The position numbers and the translations under genes are program-made. A stretch of 64,000 bases of DNA, taken from positions 682,001 through 746,000 of the forward strand of contig NZ_CP109009.1 of the NCBI RefSeq assembly GCF_036226685.1, in the 5' to 3' direction. Shown one piece after another: positions 44,188 to 53,460 of this stretch. Source of the stretch: Streptomyces sp. NBC_00690. GTDB lineage: Bacteria; Actinomycetota; Actinomycetes; Streptomycetales; Streptomycetaceae. The notes beneath the pieces are model-generated. The model saw nothing but the letters and a program-made list of their open reading frames with translations. It did no database searches and had not been told where the DNA came from. Within the stretch, counting starts at the first letter, position 1, and the number at the start of each line of letters is the position of its first letter.

Positions 44188-45117
44188 ATGGTCCACAGTG
44201 AGGCATTCAGCGCTCACGTCCCCGTTTTCACGCATATGGTGCGGACCAAGAGTCAGCGGGCCTGGCTCCGTGACCTGCCCCGCCTTGTCGCGAAGTTCGA
44301 GCGGCGGTGGGGCATCACTACGTCGGAACCTTTTCGCTCCGGGACTTCCGCCTGGGTGGCGCCGGGCGTAACCCAGGACGGCCGCGAAGCCGTTCTGAAG
44401 ATCGTATGGCCGCATCCCGAGGCCGCCGGCGAGGCAGCTGGCCTGCGCCACTGGGCAGGCCGGGGCGCTGCCGAACTGTACGCGTCGGACGCCGAACACT
44501 TCGCGCTGCTCTTGGAGCGTTGTTCACCCGGTACCGCGCTCTCCACCGCAGGGCTGCGCCCGGAAGAGGCCCTGGCGGAGGGCGCCCAGGTGCTTCGTCG
44601 GCTGTGGAGCGCGGTCCCTCACGGGGATGTCGGCCTGGAGAGCATCACCGATGTCGCCGAGAAGTGGTGTCTGGAAGCCGAGGAGCGGTACCGGGAGTTC
44701 CGGCCGTCGTTCGACCGCGCCTTGGTCGGCAAGGGTCTGGGCCTGCTGCGATCGCTGCCCCTCAGTACCACCCGGAACGTGGTGGTGCATGGAGATTTCA
44801 ACCCCGGCAACATCGTCCGGGCGAACCGTGAGCCGTGGCTCGCCATCGACGCCAAGCCAGCTGTCGGGGACCCGGGCATCGATCCCGAGCCCTTGGTGGC
44901 CCAGGTGGACAATCCCTTCGCCCGGTCGAATCCGGCGGCGGCGCTGCGACAGCGGTACACGCTCGTCGCCGACATAGTGGAGGAGCCGGCCGAGCGGCTG
45001 ATCGCCTGGGCCCTCGCCCGTACCGTCCAGTCTGCTCTGTGGAGCGTCGCCCATGGGCAGGACGGGCTGGACGACATGTCCGACGCCACCGTGCTCGCCG
45101 GACTCCTCGGCATCTGA
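44188..45117 (+). CDS. APH(6)/hydroxyurea-type phosphotransferase-like protein
   Basis: 309 residues from ATG 44188 with GGAGGA 4-9 nt upstream. Kinase motifs: catalytic HGDFNPGN at 201-208 and metal-binding Asp221 in WLAIDAKPAVGDPGID. The AIDxKPxxGDPxxD pattern is typical of the APH(6)/hydroxyurea phosphotransferase family (streptomycin 6-phosphotransferase relatives). It may phosphorylate a small hydroxylated compound; resistance is possible but unproven. It follows the ABC operon by 80 bp and may be co-regulated. Confidence 0.85.
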   Translation: MVHSEAFSAHVPVFTHMVRTKSQRAWLRDLPRLVAKFERRWGITTSEPFRSGTSAWVAPGVTQDGREAVLKIVWPHPEAAGEAAGLRHWAGRGAAELYASDAEHFALLLERCSPGTALSTAGLRPEEALAEGAQVLRRLWSAVPHGDVGLESITDVAEKWCLEAEERYREFRPSFDRALVGKGLGLLRSLPLSTTRNVVVHGDFNPGNIVRANREPWLAIDAKPAVGDPGIDPEPLVAQVDNPFARSNPAAALRQRYTLVADIVEEPAERLIAWALARTVQSALWSVAHGQDGLDDMSDATVLAGLLGI

Positions 45118-45162
45118 CCAACCGAAGACCACCACCCACAGATAGCCCGCCTACTCACCTTA

Positions 45163-46196
45163 CGAGTTGGTGCGTGATAGCGGGTGAGGCGTGTTTGGCC
45201 TGCTCGGGGCTGTTTTCAGTTGTTGGTGGTGCGGTCGGAGAGGAGGCCGGCGATGGCTCGGTAGGTGTCGGGCAGGCGGTCGCGGCGGTGGGTCCAGCGG
45301 GTCAGTTGCTTCCAGCGTTTGTGGTCGGTGAGGGCGTGTTCGACCGTGATGCGGTCGGACGAGTGGCCATGGCGGTCGCGTTCCCACTGTTCGACTCTGC
45401 CGGACAGCGCTCCGGGCCGAGGTTTTCTTGGCGGGGTGATCGCCTGGGCTGGATGATCACGCCTCAGCCCGAGGTAGCCGTCGTCCAGGAGGACCTCCAC
45501 CTCGGGGAAGTGCTGGAAGCAGACGGCGATGCCTTCGTTGCGGGCGGCGGTGGCGTCATGCATGCGTCCAGGCCGCAGTGCATCGGTCCATAGCGTGCGG
45601 CCCTTGTAGTCGGCGATCACGGTGGCCTTCATCGTGTTCTGCTTCTTCTTGCCAGAGACGAACGAGCGCCGTCCGCCGCGGCTGGCCGGTGGCCTGCGGA
45701 CCTGGATCTCGGTGGCGTCCAGACGCAGCTCGATGCCGTCAGCCTGAGCGTAGGCGAACACATCCGCCAGGGTCCGAAGACGCAGATCTGGGCGGTCGGG
45801 GACCGCGCACCCCCGTTCGGCCAGCAGGGTGCGTACCTCTTGGACGGCCCGCGTGACAGTGGAGCGGTCGACTCCGAACAGCAGTCCCAGCACCGAGTGC
45901 GGGAGGTCGTGCCGCAGATGGATCAGCGTGGCCACCAACCGGTCAACGAATACCAGTTGATGGCGGGCGCCGGCTCCCTCGGCCCGCTTCCTGGCCCCGC
46001 CTCGCGCAGCATGGCGGCGGCCTTCGACACCGGCTTGCCACGGCACGGCCAACTCCTCGATCAGGGCACCAGATGACGCCGCGAGATTCCCGTGAACAGC
46101 CGATGCGCCAGGACCGCCCGATTGACCATGATCGCCACAGCCGGATCATGCCACCTACCAGCAACGACGCCTCACCCGCTATCACGCACCAACTCG
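45163..46196. mobile_element. IS5-family-like insertion sequence (1034 bp)
   Basis: 30-bp perfect terminal repeats (CGAGTTGGTGCGTGATAGCG... at 45163-45192 and complement at 46167-46196) flanked by the direct repeat TTA (45160-45162 and 46197-46199), the target duplication. One transposase gene inside, on the minus strand. Intact ends and duplication indicate a recent insertion. Confidence 0.9.
45216..46150 (-). pseudogene. IS5-like (DDE_Tnp_4) transposase, 5' frameshift
   Basis: The upstream frame reads HDPAVAIMVNRAVLAHRLFT GISRRHL (two pieces), then a missing G near 46070 shifts it. The main frame continues ALIEELAVPWQAGVEGRRHA, an HTH (SVLGLLFGVDRSTVTRAVQE) and a catalytic core: Asp in LRLDATEIQV, Asp in VLLDDGYLGL, Glu in ITVEHALTDHKRW. 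The DDE triad is intact. A short product could start at a TTG near 46052, but the N-terminal helix would be lost. Confidence 0.85.
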
Positions 46197-46394
46197 TTAG
46201 GGTCCTTCGCAGTTACCCAGAGCCGGATGGGGCTGACGGACCTGCCCTGCACGGCGCTTGCTGCGGCTTGCTTTCCGGTGATGTGGCAGGCGGACCGTTC
46301 TCTGGGAGTGGGCACACGCCGGAGGCCGATGTGACGTGCCGAGTCCCACTCAGGGACTTCGGCCCCCTGGCCGATCCGTCCGCCGTTGCCGCGG

Positions 46395-47129
46395 CTAGCC
46401 TCTGCCTGTCTCGTACGAACGGCCCAAAGGGGCAGCATGACAACTCTCGTGAATCGATGGATATCGGTGACCGGCGCGATGGCCCTGGGGGCACTCGTGG
46501 TGGTGGACGTCGAAGAGGGACCAGGCGTGCATGCGGGCGAGGTCGGCTGCGGCGGCGTGGAGTCTCGCGCCGTGTTTCTGGGTGTAGCTGCGGTCTTTGA
46601 GGAGTCGTACGACGAGTTTCAGGCTGCTGGAGCTTTCGGTGAGTAGTTGTCCGCCGCCGTCGATGTCGTCGGCGTATCGCAGTTGGCGTACGCGTTCTTC
46701 GATGCGGGCGACGGCGCTCTCGCCGAGGCGTCGTGCGTCGGTGATCTGGCCGGCGGCGGCTGGGTCGGCGGTCAGCCACGCCCACAGCGAGGCGGTCAGG
46801 GTGCCGCCGGTCAGCAGGGCGAAGTGCCTTCTGTCCATGGTCATGATCTCCCTTGCGGAAACCTCGTCGAGCGCCTGGATGGCGCCGGACGCGTCCCATG
46901 TGTGGAGGGTGGGTTGCTGGAGGGGGTCCAGGGCGAGCCAGTGCGGCCAGTGGTACTGGGTCACGACGTCCGGGGGGATGCCCAGCAGTTCGGCGATGAG
47001 GCGCTGGGTGGGGGGGTCGGGCCGTCGATTCCGCTTCTCCCAGCGGTGGATTCCGTCTTTCCCGGTGCCCACCGGAATCCCTCGCCGGGCGCCTAACGCC
47101 TGTAATCGGCGGGCGAACTCGGTCGGCAT
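46395..47129 (-). pseudogene. XRE-type transcriptional regulator, C-terminally truncated
   Basis: From ATG 47129 (MPTEFARRLQALGARRGIPV): HTH with GKDGIHRWEKRNRRPD, then the linker QYHWPHWLALDPLQQPTLHT and the TMDRRHFALLTGGTL motif typical of streptomycete XRE regulators with C-terminal TPRs. After LHAAAADLARMHAWSLFDVH the TPR region is lost and the frame runs into unrelated sequence. The IS5-like element lies ~200 bp beyond the break. Confidence 0.65.
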
Positions 47130-47231
47130 CCAGCCTCGGACCGCTCCTCGAGCAAGAGACACCAGTGACCCTCTCCACGCTGCCCGCGCCGCAGAAGCCA
47201 TTTCGCTACGGCGTCTCGCCAGAAAGTAGGT

Positions 47232-47425
47232 TCAGCACCCGCTACCGCCGGAGGCGAGCAGGCCGGCCAGTTCCGGTCGCCCCGGGGGCTTGAAGTAGCG
47301 GCGGACGTTCCCCGGTGCCTTCTGCTGGGACCTCGCCACCAATAGCAACAGGGGACACCTTGCTCCCCAAGATCGGTGAGTGTGGAACGGCGGTACCCGT
47401 GCAGGTCCCAGCCGGTTCCCGGCAT
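47232..47425 (-). pseudogene. Tyrosine recombinase C-terminal fragment
   Basis: GTGWDLHGYRRSTLTDLGEQ carries the H-x-x-R catalytic motif; after a frameshift LLLLVARSQQKAPGNVRRYF KPPGRPELAGLL (two pieces) carries the tyrosine nucleophile (RRYF). This is the end of a site-specific integrase; nothing upstream to ~47780 is recognisable as the rest. Confidence 0.6.
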
Positions 47426-47873
47426 GCGCTCAGACGTCGTGTAGGTCCAGCAGCGCGCGCCTGGCCACCGTGGGAGCGGCGGGGCAGGCCATCCGAGGGG
47501 TCCACGCGCGATCCACTGCAGAGGTTCGAACGCCGCTGGTAGCCGGGGCCGCCCCCGGGGGCTCGCGCACCCAGGGACGGCTGCCCACGCCGGGCTCCTT
47601 GCCCGCTACAGGCCCACGTGTCAGTGAGGAGAAGTAGTCGCTGCGTGACCGGTAGACCGCGGCGACCAATCCTGAGTTCCTTGCCGGGCCGGACCACGCC
47701 CAACTGGTCAGCGGGCCCCACCACGCCAGCCGTCGAGAGCTACGCCGCCCTGGACCTACGCGACCAACTCGCCCGGCGGGCACCGAGTACCTGAGAAGCC
47801 TGCCCGCCCGTGTGAAGCGACAAGGCCATGGTGTCGCCGAGTTTCATACTTCAGGCGGGGGAATGGGGGAATG
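47426..47873. other. No recognisable gene
   Basis: About 450 bp next to the integrase fragment; open frames exist on the minus strand but none looks like a conserved protein. Confidence 0.5.
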
Positions 47874-48293
47874 TCATCCGGAGATGTTGTTCCACGGGCC
47901 CCAGGCGCCTGTGTGCACGTTCGCTCCGTTGGCGCCGTTTCGGGTGAGGACGCGGAAGCTGACCTTGCCGGATTCCTTCATGTTGTAGTTGCAGACCTTG
48001 GTTGTTCCGGAGCCGCCGGCCGCGTGGCACTCGTCATTGGCGCGGTTGTAGTTGTACTTGGTCTCCACGACCACCCGCAGGCCATCACTCCGTCTGTCCT
48101 CGGCAGTGATCACGTCCCCGACATGATCGAAGCAGCCCATGCCGACCGCGGGCCCGCCGTTGTCATCCAGCCACTGACAGTAGATGACCGACGCACGGGG
48201 ACTGGAGGCAACGTTGTCAGCCTGTGCGGGAGATATCGTCATGGCGAAGGCGGCGCAGCTTGCGACGGCTGCGGCAGCGAATCTCAACTTCAT
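47874..48293 (-). CDS. Small secreted protein
   Basis: 139 residues from ATG 48293 with AGGAGAAGG upstream. Signal peptide MKLRFAAAAVASCAAFAMTI then SPAQA cleavage site. The mature part has four Cys (VIYCQWLDD, GMGCFDHVGD, NDECHAAGG, TKVCNYNMKE), probably two disulfides, and ends with GAWGPWNNISG. No family recognised. Confidence 0.8.
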   Translation of the reverse strand: MKLRFAAAAVASCAAFAMTISPAQADNVASSPRASVIYCQWLDDNGGPAVGMGCFDHVGDVITAEDRRSDGLRVVVETKYNYNRANDECHAAGGSGTTKVCNYNMKESGKVSFRVLTRNGANGANVHTGAWGPWNNISG

Positions 48294-48965
48294 GGGGTTC
48301 CTTCTCCTTTGGCGGGAATCTGCGGCGAGGGATGCGGTCCCGCCCTGTCGTGCGATCGCTCGCGGTCGTTTGCTCTCGCACCACATGAGGCGCCTCCCCC
48401 CAGGTCAAGCCACCCATCATGCCGATTCGCCACGAGGAGCTCAACAGCCCACCGTGATACGCGTGATAAGTACAACGAATAGCTGCGCACCATCAAAGCG
48501 GCCCCTTGCCCTGCCGTCCTTGAGTTGAGTGTGGCCGGACCATGCGCGTGCGTCGGCATCCCGGCGATTCGACGGGAGACGTGGCCGAGTAGGGAGCGGG
48601 CGCAGGACGCGGCCCGAGGACCCCTGGCGTAGAACGTCAGCTGGCCCCAACCGCTGTAGCGGTCGACCGGAGGGCCGCAGGCCGGCACGCTCCCCAACCG
48701 GGATACCAGCTGGGGAGCGGTCAGCTCACTGCAAGGGGTGCCGCTTCCCGGGGCGTCCGGGGGCGCGGAGAGATCGGGGGGAGAGTTTCGCATGGGGAGC
48801 AGAGGGGCCAGGCGCCTCTTCCGCTCAGCCTTCGCGACGCCGATCGAGACCGCGCGAGTCCTGCCTGCTCGACCGCTCGCGCTCCGTGCCCTGCACTGAA
48901 CAGGGGCCGAGGACCAAGTGTCCAGTGGAAGTAGCGACAGTGACGTGCGTGTCACACTCTGTGGC
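48294..48965. other. Gene-free stretch
   Basis: About 670 bp between divergent genes. I see no conserved ORF, RNA gene or repeat in it; the ends should contain promoters for both neighbours. Confidence 0.5.
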
Positions 48966-49478
48966 ATGACACCTGATCACATCAATGGGACGTTGAGTGT
49001 CGGTCAACGTGACTCGGAACTCAGCGAGCGCCTGTCCCAGGGCTTGGACGAGGTCAACTTCCCAGCCACTGGAACCACTGCTGCCGATCAGAGTTCGCTG
49101 TCCGTGAAGGTTCTCGACGATGCCGGCAGGCTCATCGGGGGTCTGGCCGCTTGGACTTGGGGTGGGCTACTCGGCATCGAAATGCTCTGGATCCGTGAGA
49201 AGAGCCGTAAGGACGGATGGGGAACGAAGATCCTCATCGCTGCGGAGGAGGAGGCGCGTCGGCGCGGCTGCGATCGCGCCTGCGTATCGTCTTTCACCTT
49301 TCAGGCCCCCGGGTTCTACCAGCGTCACGGCTATGTCGAGACCGGCCGGACCTTGGGCATCCCAGGTGGCGCCGAGGACATCCACATGTTCAAGGCCCTG
49401 ACGCACGGCTCGATGGGGCACTCGACCACCGGGCGCCCTCCCATTGAGGGAAGCAGTGGCGAACAAGGGAGGTTGTGA
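48966..49478 (+). CDS. GNAT-family N-acetyltransferase
   Basis: 170 residues from ATG 48966. GNAT signature: IGGLAAWTWGGLLGIEMLWI (beta4), then RKDGWGTKILIAAEEEARRR with the acetyl-CoA pyrophosphate loop (K-D-G-W-G-T), and FTFQAPGFYQRHGYVETGRT (beta5/helix4 with the Y-x-x-x-G-F/Y pattern). It acetylates an amine on a small molecule or protein. Single gene; substrate unknown. The last ~25 residues are a low-complexity tail. Confidence 0.88.
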   Translation: MTPDHINGTLSVGQRDSELSERLSQGLDEVNFPATGTTAADQSSLSVKVLDDAGRLIGGLAAWTWGGLLGIEMLWIREKSRKDGWGTKILIAAEEEARRRGCDRACVSSFTFQAPGFYQRHGYVETGRTLGIPGGAEDIHMFKALTHGSMGHSTTGRPPIEGSSGEQGRL

Positions 49479-49634
49479 CGTTGGAGGGCCCCCGCGTGGC
49501 AGTGACCCTCCTGGTCTCGGCCAACCGGTGCTGGGTGCAAAGCCTGCGTCGATGACGTCGCTGTGTGACGGCCCTTGCCTCTGAGCTTGCTCAAGTTTGT
49601 CCGCTGCCATGGTCCGGGTGGGAATGATCCGCCC

Positions 49635-49835
49635 ATGAAGAAGAGTAGGCAGAGGCGCAGTAATTGGGACTTGGCTATCGGAGTGCTCGGCTTGGTGGGC
49701 AACGCGATCGTGTTGACGGCGGTGACCGTACGCCCGGAGCACACACTGGGCTCGGCCACGCTGTGGGTACTCTGGCCCTTCTGGTCAATCTGCCTCATCG
49801 CCACGACCTGGTTGATCGCCCGGCCCCGCCCGTAG
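49635..49835 (+). CDS. Small two-helix membrane protein
   Basis: 66 residues from ATG 49635: basic MKKSRQRRSNWD, then helices LAIGVLGLVGNAIVLTAVTV and LWVLWPFWSICLIATTWLIA, ending ARPRP. No family recognised. Short basic ends suggest both termini are cytoplasmic. Confidence 0.6.
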   Translation: MKKSRQRRSNWDLAIGVLGLVGNAIVLTAVTVRPEHTLGSATLWVLWPFWSICLIATTWLIARPRP

Positions 49836-50060
49836 GCGCCATCGCTGCCGTTTCCCGGGGCAGTTGCGGAGTCGAGACGCCCCGCGACCACGCCCCAGGA
49901 TGCTCTCAGCAATCGTTTCGAGAGGAACGATGTGGGTTGGGTACGTCCCTTGCAGCAGGGCGATCGCTGAGGTGAGCTACGCGCCACACTGACGTGCGCG
50001 CTCGCTACTTACCTGTGTTGTGTTCCGAACGACCCGTGGTCGTGGACTCGTTGTAGGTGA

Positions 50061-50550
50061 TCAAGACCGGGAGCGATTACCTCCGCCCGTAGGCGGTCCG
50101 ACGCCGTCGCGATCCTCGTACGTCCACTCCCTGTACAGGCGCTCCCCGTGGGCATCGGTGATGTCGATGGCCACGCTGGTCCACTCCTCGGCGGACTGTT
50201 CAGGGACGAGTCCCAGCTCGTACGGGGCGTCCTGGAGGATGGATTCGGTGTCGCGTATGCCGGTGAGTCTTTCGGCCAGAGCGAGGACCGCCGCCTTCCG
50301 GTCGACCTCCGGGGCGCTCTCGTCGTGCTCTTCCTCAGAGGTCAGGGGAAGCCGACTTCCCGCAGCAGGGGAACCACATCAGGGGTGCTGCCGTAGCGCG
50401 CCAAGGCCCCTCGAACGCCGTACGGAGCTCACTGTCCTCGAAGCGGTGGAAGAGGTGGACGAGCTTGCCTCCGTTGGTCGAGTGCGCCACGACCCGGCCG
50501 CCCTTCGACAGCGCCTCCACACACCAGTCCAGTGGCCTCTGCCAGTTCCG
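50061..50550 (-). pseudogene. DUF6461-like protein, truncated and frameshifted
   Basis: The frame reads NWQRPLDWCVEALSKGGRVV, then KLVHLFHRFEDSELRTAFEG, the C-terminal half of DUF6461 proteins. After a frameshift near 50390 it continues STPDVVPLLREVGFPLTSEE and RKAAVLALAERLTGIRDTES to TGA 50061. A stop precedes NWQRPL, so the N-terminal half is missing. Function of the family is unknown. Confidence 0.6.
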
Positions 50551-50599
50551 CTACGGTGCACCTCACACCTGCGGGATCGATCAATGTGCCAGTGCCTAG

Positions 50600-51247
50600 C
50601 TAGGCCAGCTTCGGCAGCAGATCCTTGAGAGTGTCACCCATGGCGGCGAAGGCGATGTCCATATCCCGGGCGTCCATGGTCCGCTCGTCCCTGGGGTGTC
50701 CGCTCTGGACATGGATCTCACAGTCGAGATTGCTGTCCCGGACGATCATCCGGAGGTCGTCCTTCCAGACACCCTTCTCAGCGGAGACAAAACGGAACGC
50801 CTGGCGTCCGACCCCGGGTACGGCGACGGTACCGTTCTTGTCGGCGACCGCCGACTCCTTGGCGTATTCGTGCATCCTGATGGCCTCGCCAACCTGAGCC
50901 AAGGCGGTGCAGTGGACGACGGCACGGGCGTACCGATCCGTGCCATTGCCGAGGAACTGCTTGCACTCGGAGCCGCTGCCCTTCGCCGGATCGGCACCGG
51001 TCTCACGGGATGCCGCCTTGCCACGGAGGGGACCGACGGCGGTCGCCAGCTCACTGAAGTCGATGACATCACAGAGACGGTTGGGCGGCTGATAGCTGCC
51101 GGGCCCGTTGGTACGTTCAGCCTTCGGTGTCGGCTTCGGCTTCGGTTTCGCGGACTCCTTGCCGTCCCCGCCGCAACCGACCAGCGCCACCGCCATCGCG
51201 GCCACCAGCAGAGCGCGGCCTGAACTGCCCAGCGTCGTACGGAACAT
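50600..51247 (-). CDS. Lipoprotein
   Basis: 215 residues from ATG 51247. Lipobox VALVGCGGDG with the lipidated Cys at ~25 after a hydrophobic segment (ALLVAAMAVALVG). A Lys-Pro-rich spacer (ESAKPKPKPTPKAERTNGPG) leads to a globular domain with paired Cys (NRLCDVIDF, SECKQFLG, VVHCTALA, LDCEIHVQ). The pattern is like DUF3558-type cell-envelope lipoproteins, though I would not assign that firmly. Confidence 0.8.
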   Translation of the reverse strand: MFRTTLGSSGRALLVAAMAVALVGCGGDGKESAKPKPKPTPKAERTNGPGSYQPPNRLCDVIDFSELATAVGPLRGKAASRETGADPAKGSGSECKQFLGNGTDRYARAVVHCTALAQVGEAIRMHEYAKESAVADKNGTVAVPGVGRQAFRFVSAEKGVWKDDLRMIVRDSNLDCEIHVQSGHPRDERTMDARDMDIAFAAMGDTLKDLLPKLA

Positions 51248-51801
51248 GGCACTCCCCGGGGGTGATCGCGACGGACTTCCCGGGGAAGGCTAACGGACCG
51301 AACACCGCCGCGACCGGCGCAGCGGGAAGCCGAGAACGCGACGCTCAACGGCATCGCCCTCGCCAGCGGATTGGACACCCGGCGGTGAGCGAACCAGCGG
51401 GCCGGGACTTCCGCAGTCCGGCCCGGTGACACGGCCCCTGGCTCGGAACCCCACTGTCCCAGAAGGAGCCACGGGGGTGGTCCGCGTGGGAACCGGCGAC
51501 GATCCCGGGCCTGTCTCCGTCGATCGCCGCCCTCATCCACGCCGAGCAACAAGCCACTGCTCCACGGAGACCTCTGCCCGCTGTGCCGGAGCCCCCTCAC
51601 ACTGCTGATCACCAACACAGTCCAGTCAGCCCAGTCGCACTACCCGACACAGACTGACACCGTCCCTCACTGCGACCCCTGCAACACCGCCGACCCGATC
51701 ACCAGGCAGAAGCGGGGCGGACATCATGAACGCCCGCTACGAGACCTAACCCCGGCCGTGCGAATACTGCGCCCGACCACACCAACCATCGACACCACTG
51801 A
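51248..51801. other. No supported gene; paired-Cys fragment near 51560
   Basis: About 550 bp. On the plus strand GDLCPLCRSPLTLLITNTVQ and VPHCDPCNTADPITRQK give two C-x2-C pairs in one frame, a possible remnant of a small zinc-ribbon protein, but no start with a ribosome site was found. Confidence 0.4.
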
Positions 51802-52854
51802 CCAACCAACGCCACCGACGCCCTCCACACGAACACCCCGCCACAGCCCCTCGGCCACGGCGAATTCCAGGGGGCTTCGTGCACGCTCGCAGCGGTCCTT
51901 GCCCAGTGGGCCACCGCTGCGCCCGCCCCCGCACTCGCGAGGGGCAGCCGCCAGATCGGAGCAGCCGTCGCCGATCGGTTCGACAACCGACTGGGCGAGC
52001 TCCGCCATCTCGATGACGATCTCGGCAGTGACCACGTTTACGACGCCGCCCGCGCCGAAAGCCGTCTCATCACCCGACTGCTGCGCGACAACACCTACAG
52101 CGAGGAGACCGGCCGACGCCTCCACGCCTGCGCGGCCGAAGCCAGCCGACTGGCCGGATGGTGCGCATTCGACAGCGGCCAGAGCGCCGCCGCGGAGAAG
52201 CACTTCGTGACCTCCCTGCGAGCCGCCGCCGGGTCCGGCGACCGCACCGCCGGAGCGACCGCACTCGCCTTCTGGGCCAACGTCCGATACCAACGACCCG
52301 ACCCCCGCGGAGCCCTCGGTCTCATCGACGGAGCCTTGACGCACCGCGCGAACATCGCCTCGCCCCGCGTCCTGACGATGCTCCACATCCGCCAAGCCCG
52401 CGCCCACTCGATCGCCCAAGAACCCACCGCCGCCTACCGGGCGATCGACGACGCGCTCGCCGCGTACGACCGGGGCATACCCCCAGGCGATGACCTGCAG
52501 TCGATGTACTGGGTCAACGCGGGCGAGGTGTTCCAGGCCGCCGGATCGGCCGCGCTCAGCCTGGGCGACCCGCAGCGGGCCCTGACGTACTTCTCCGCGG
52601 CCGCGACCCACCAAGATCCCTACGACCCCCAGAAGGAACCCCGCGGCACAGCGATCTACCTCGCCCGACAGGCCAGAGCACACCTCGCCCTCGACGACCT
52701 CGACGGAGCCGTCGAAACCGCGGAACGGTCCGTCCACTTGATGGGCGGTGTCAGCTCCGCACGCGGCACCGAAATCCTCACGCGCCTACGCTCCGAACTC
52801 AAACGGCACCGCACCATTCCAGTCGTGAAGAACTTCCTCAACGAAACCGCATAG
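51802..52854 (+). pseudogene. XRE-TPR regulator, N-terminally truncated
   Basis: The frame is open from 51802 with no usable start until ATG 52207. It contains DRFDNRLGELRHLDDDLGSD, RLHACAAEASRLAGWCAFDS and TPR helices (ALTYFSAAATHQDPYDP, ARAHLALDDLDGAVETAERS), ending NFLNETA. This is the C-terminal half of the same regulator superfamily whose N-terminal half survives at 46395-47129. The HTH is missing here. A truncated product from 52207 (215 aa) could still be made. Confidence 0.6.
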
Positions 52855-53460
52855 AGAATGCACCACAGCTCAGGGCCCTCCCTGCGTACCCCGCTGTGAA
52901 GGCAGACCGCATCAGCCCTGGCCGGCTGGTGCCGTGCACGCCCAGAGGACGGCACCATCCTGGAGGACCAGGGTGGCGTCGGCGGCCACCGTCCCCCACA
53001 CGAGTACCGCGGTCCACGCCGAACAGGACCCCGGGCCGTAGGGATCGGGACCGGCGACCACCATCAGATCTTCGAATCGGGGTTGCCGCGGCCCCCAGCC
53101 GTACCGGGGGCTACAACGGTTCAAAGCCGCCGGACGATCGCAAAGGGGACTGTTGGGTCCCGAGGACGCCCTCGGGTTCCTGCGTCCGCGCCCGGTGGCC
53201 ACCCTCACGGGGTCGGCCCGGCCACCGCACCGCCCGCAGTGGCTGCTCACGGCCCACAACTCGACCGCGCTAGAAACAGACCAGGTTGAACTTGGAACTG
53301 TGGGAATGCCGTGAGGCGGAGTCCGCCCCCGGGTCCTTCGTAGGCAGGACGCCCCGGCAATCGGTGTCGCTGAGAATGCGGCTGCCCAACCGCCGGTGAA
53401 TGTGGGGCGTCCCCCTGTACGAGAGCACTGTGCATCCCACCCGTGAGGAGTATTCAGACC
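52855..53460. other. Mostly non-coding; possible C-terminal fragment on minus strand
   Basis: On the minus strand near 52912-53110 the frame reads RYGWGPRQPRFEDLMVVAGP and SCSAWTAVLVWGTVAADATL, which looks like the end of a folded protein, but the upstream part is not recognisable. The last ~60 bp should hold the ribosome site (GAGGAG) of the next gene. Confidence 0.35.

Noticed and set aside
46200..46440. Short ORFs between the IS5-like element and the XRE fragment
   Set aside because: No start signals or conserved pattern; sequence is probably debris.
47430..47783. Minus-strand ORF upstream of the integrase fragment
   Set aside because: Open but without family resemblance or a convincing start; could not be linked to the integrase.
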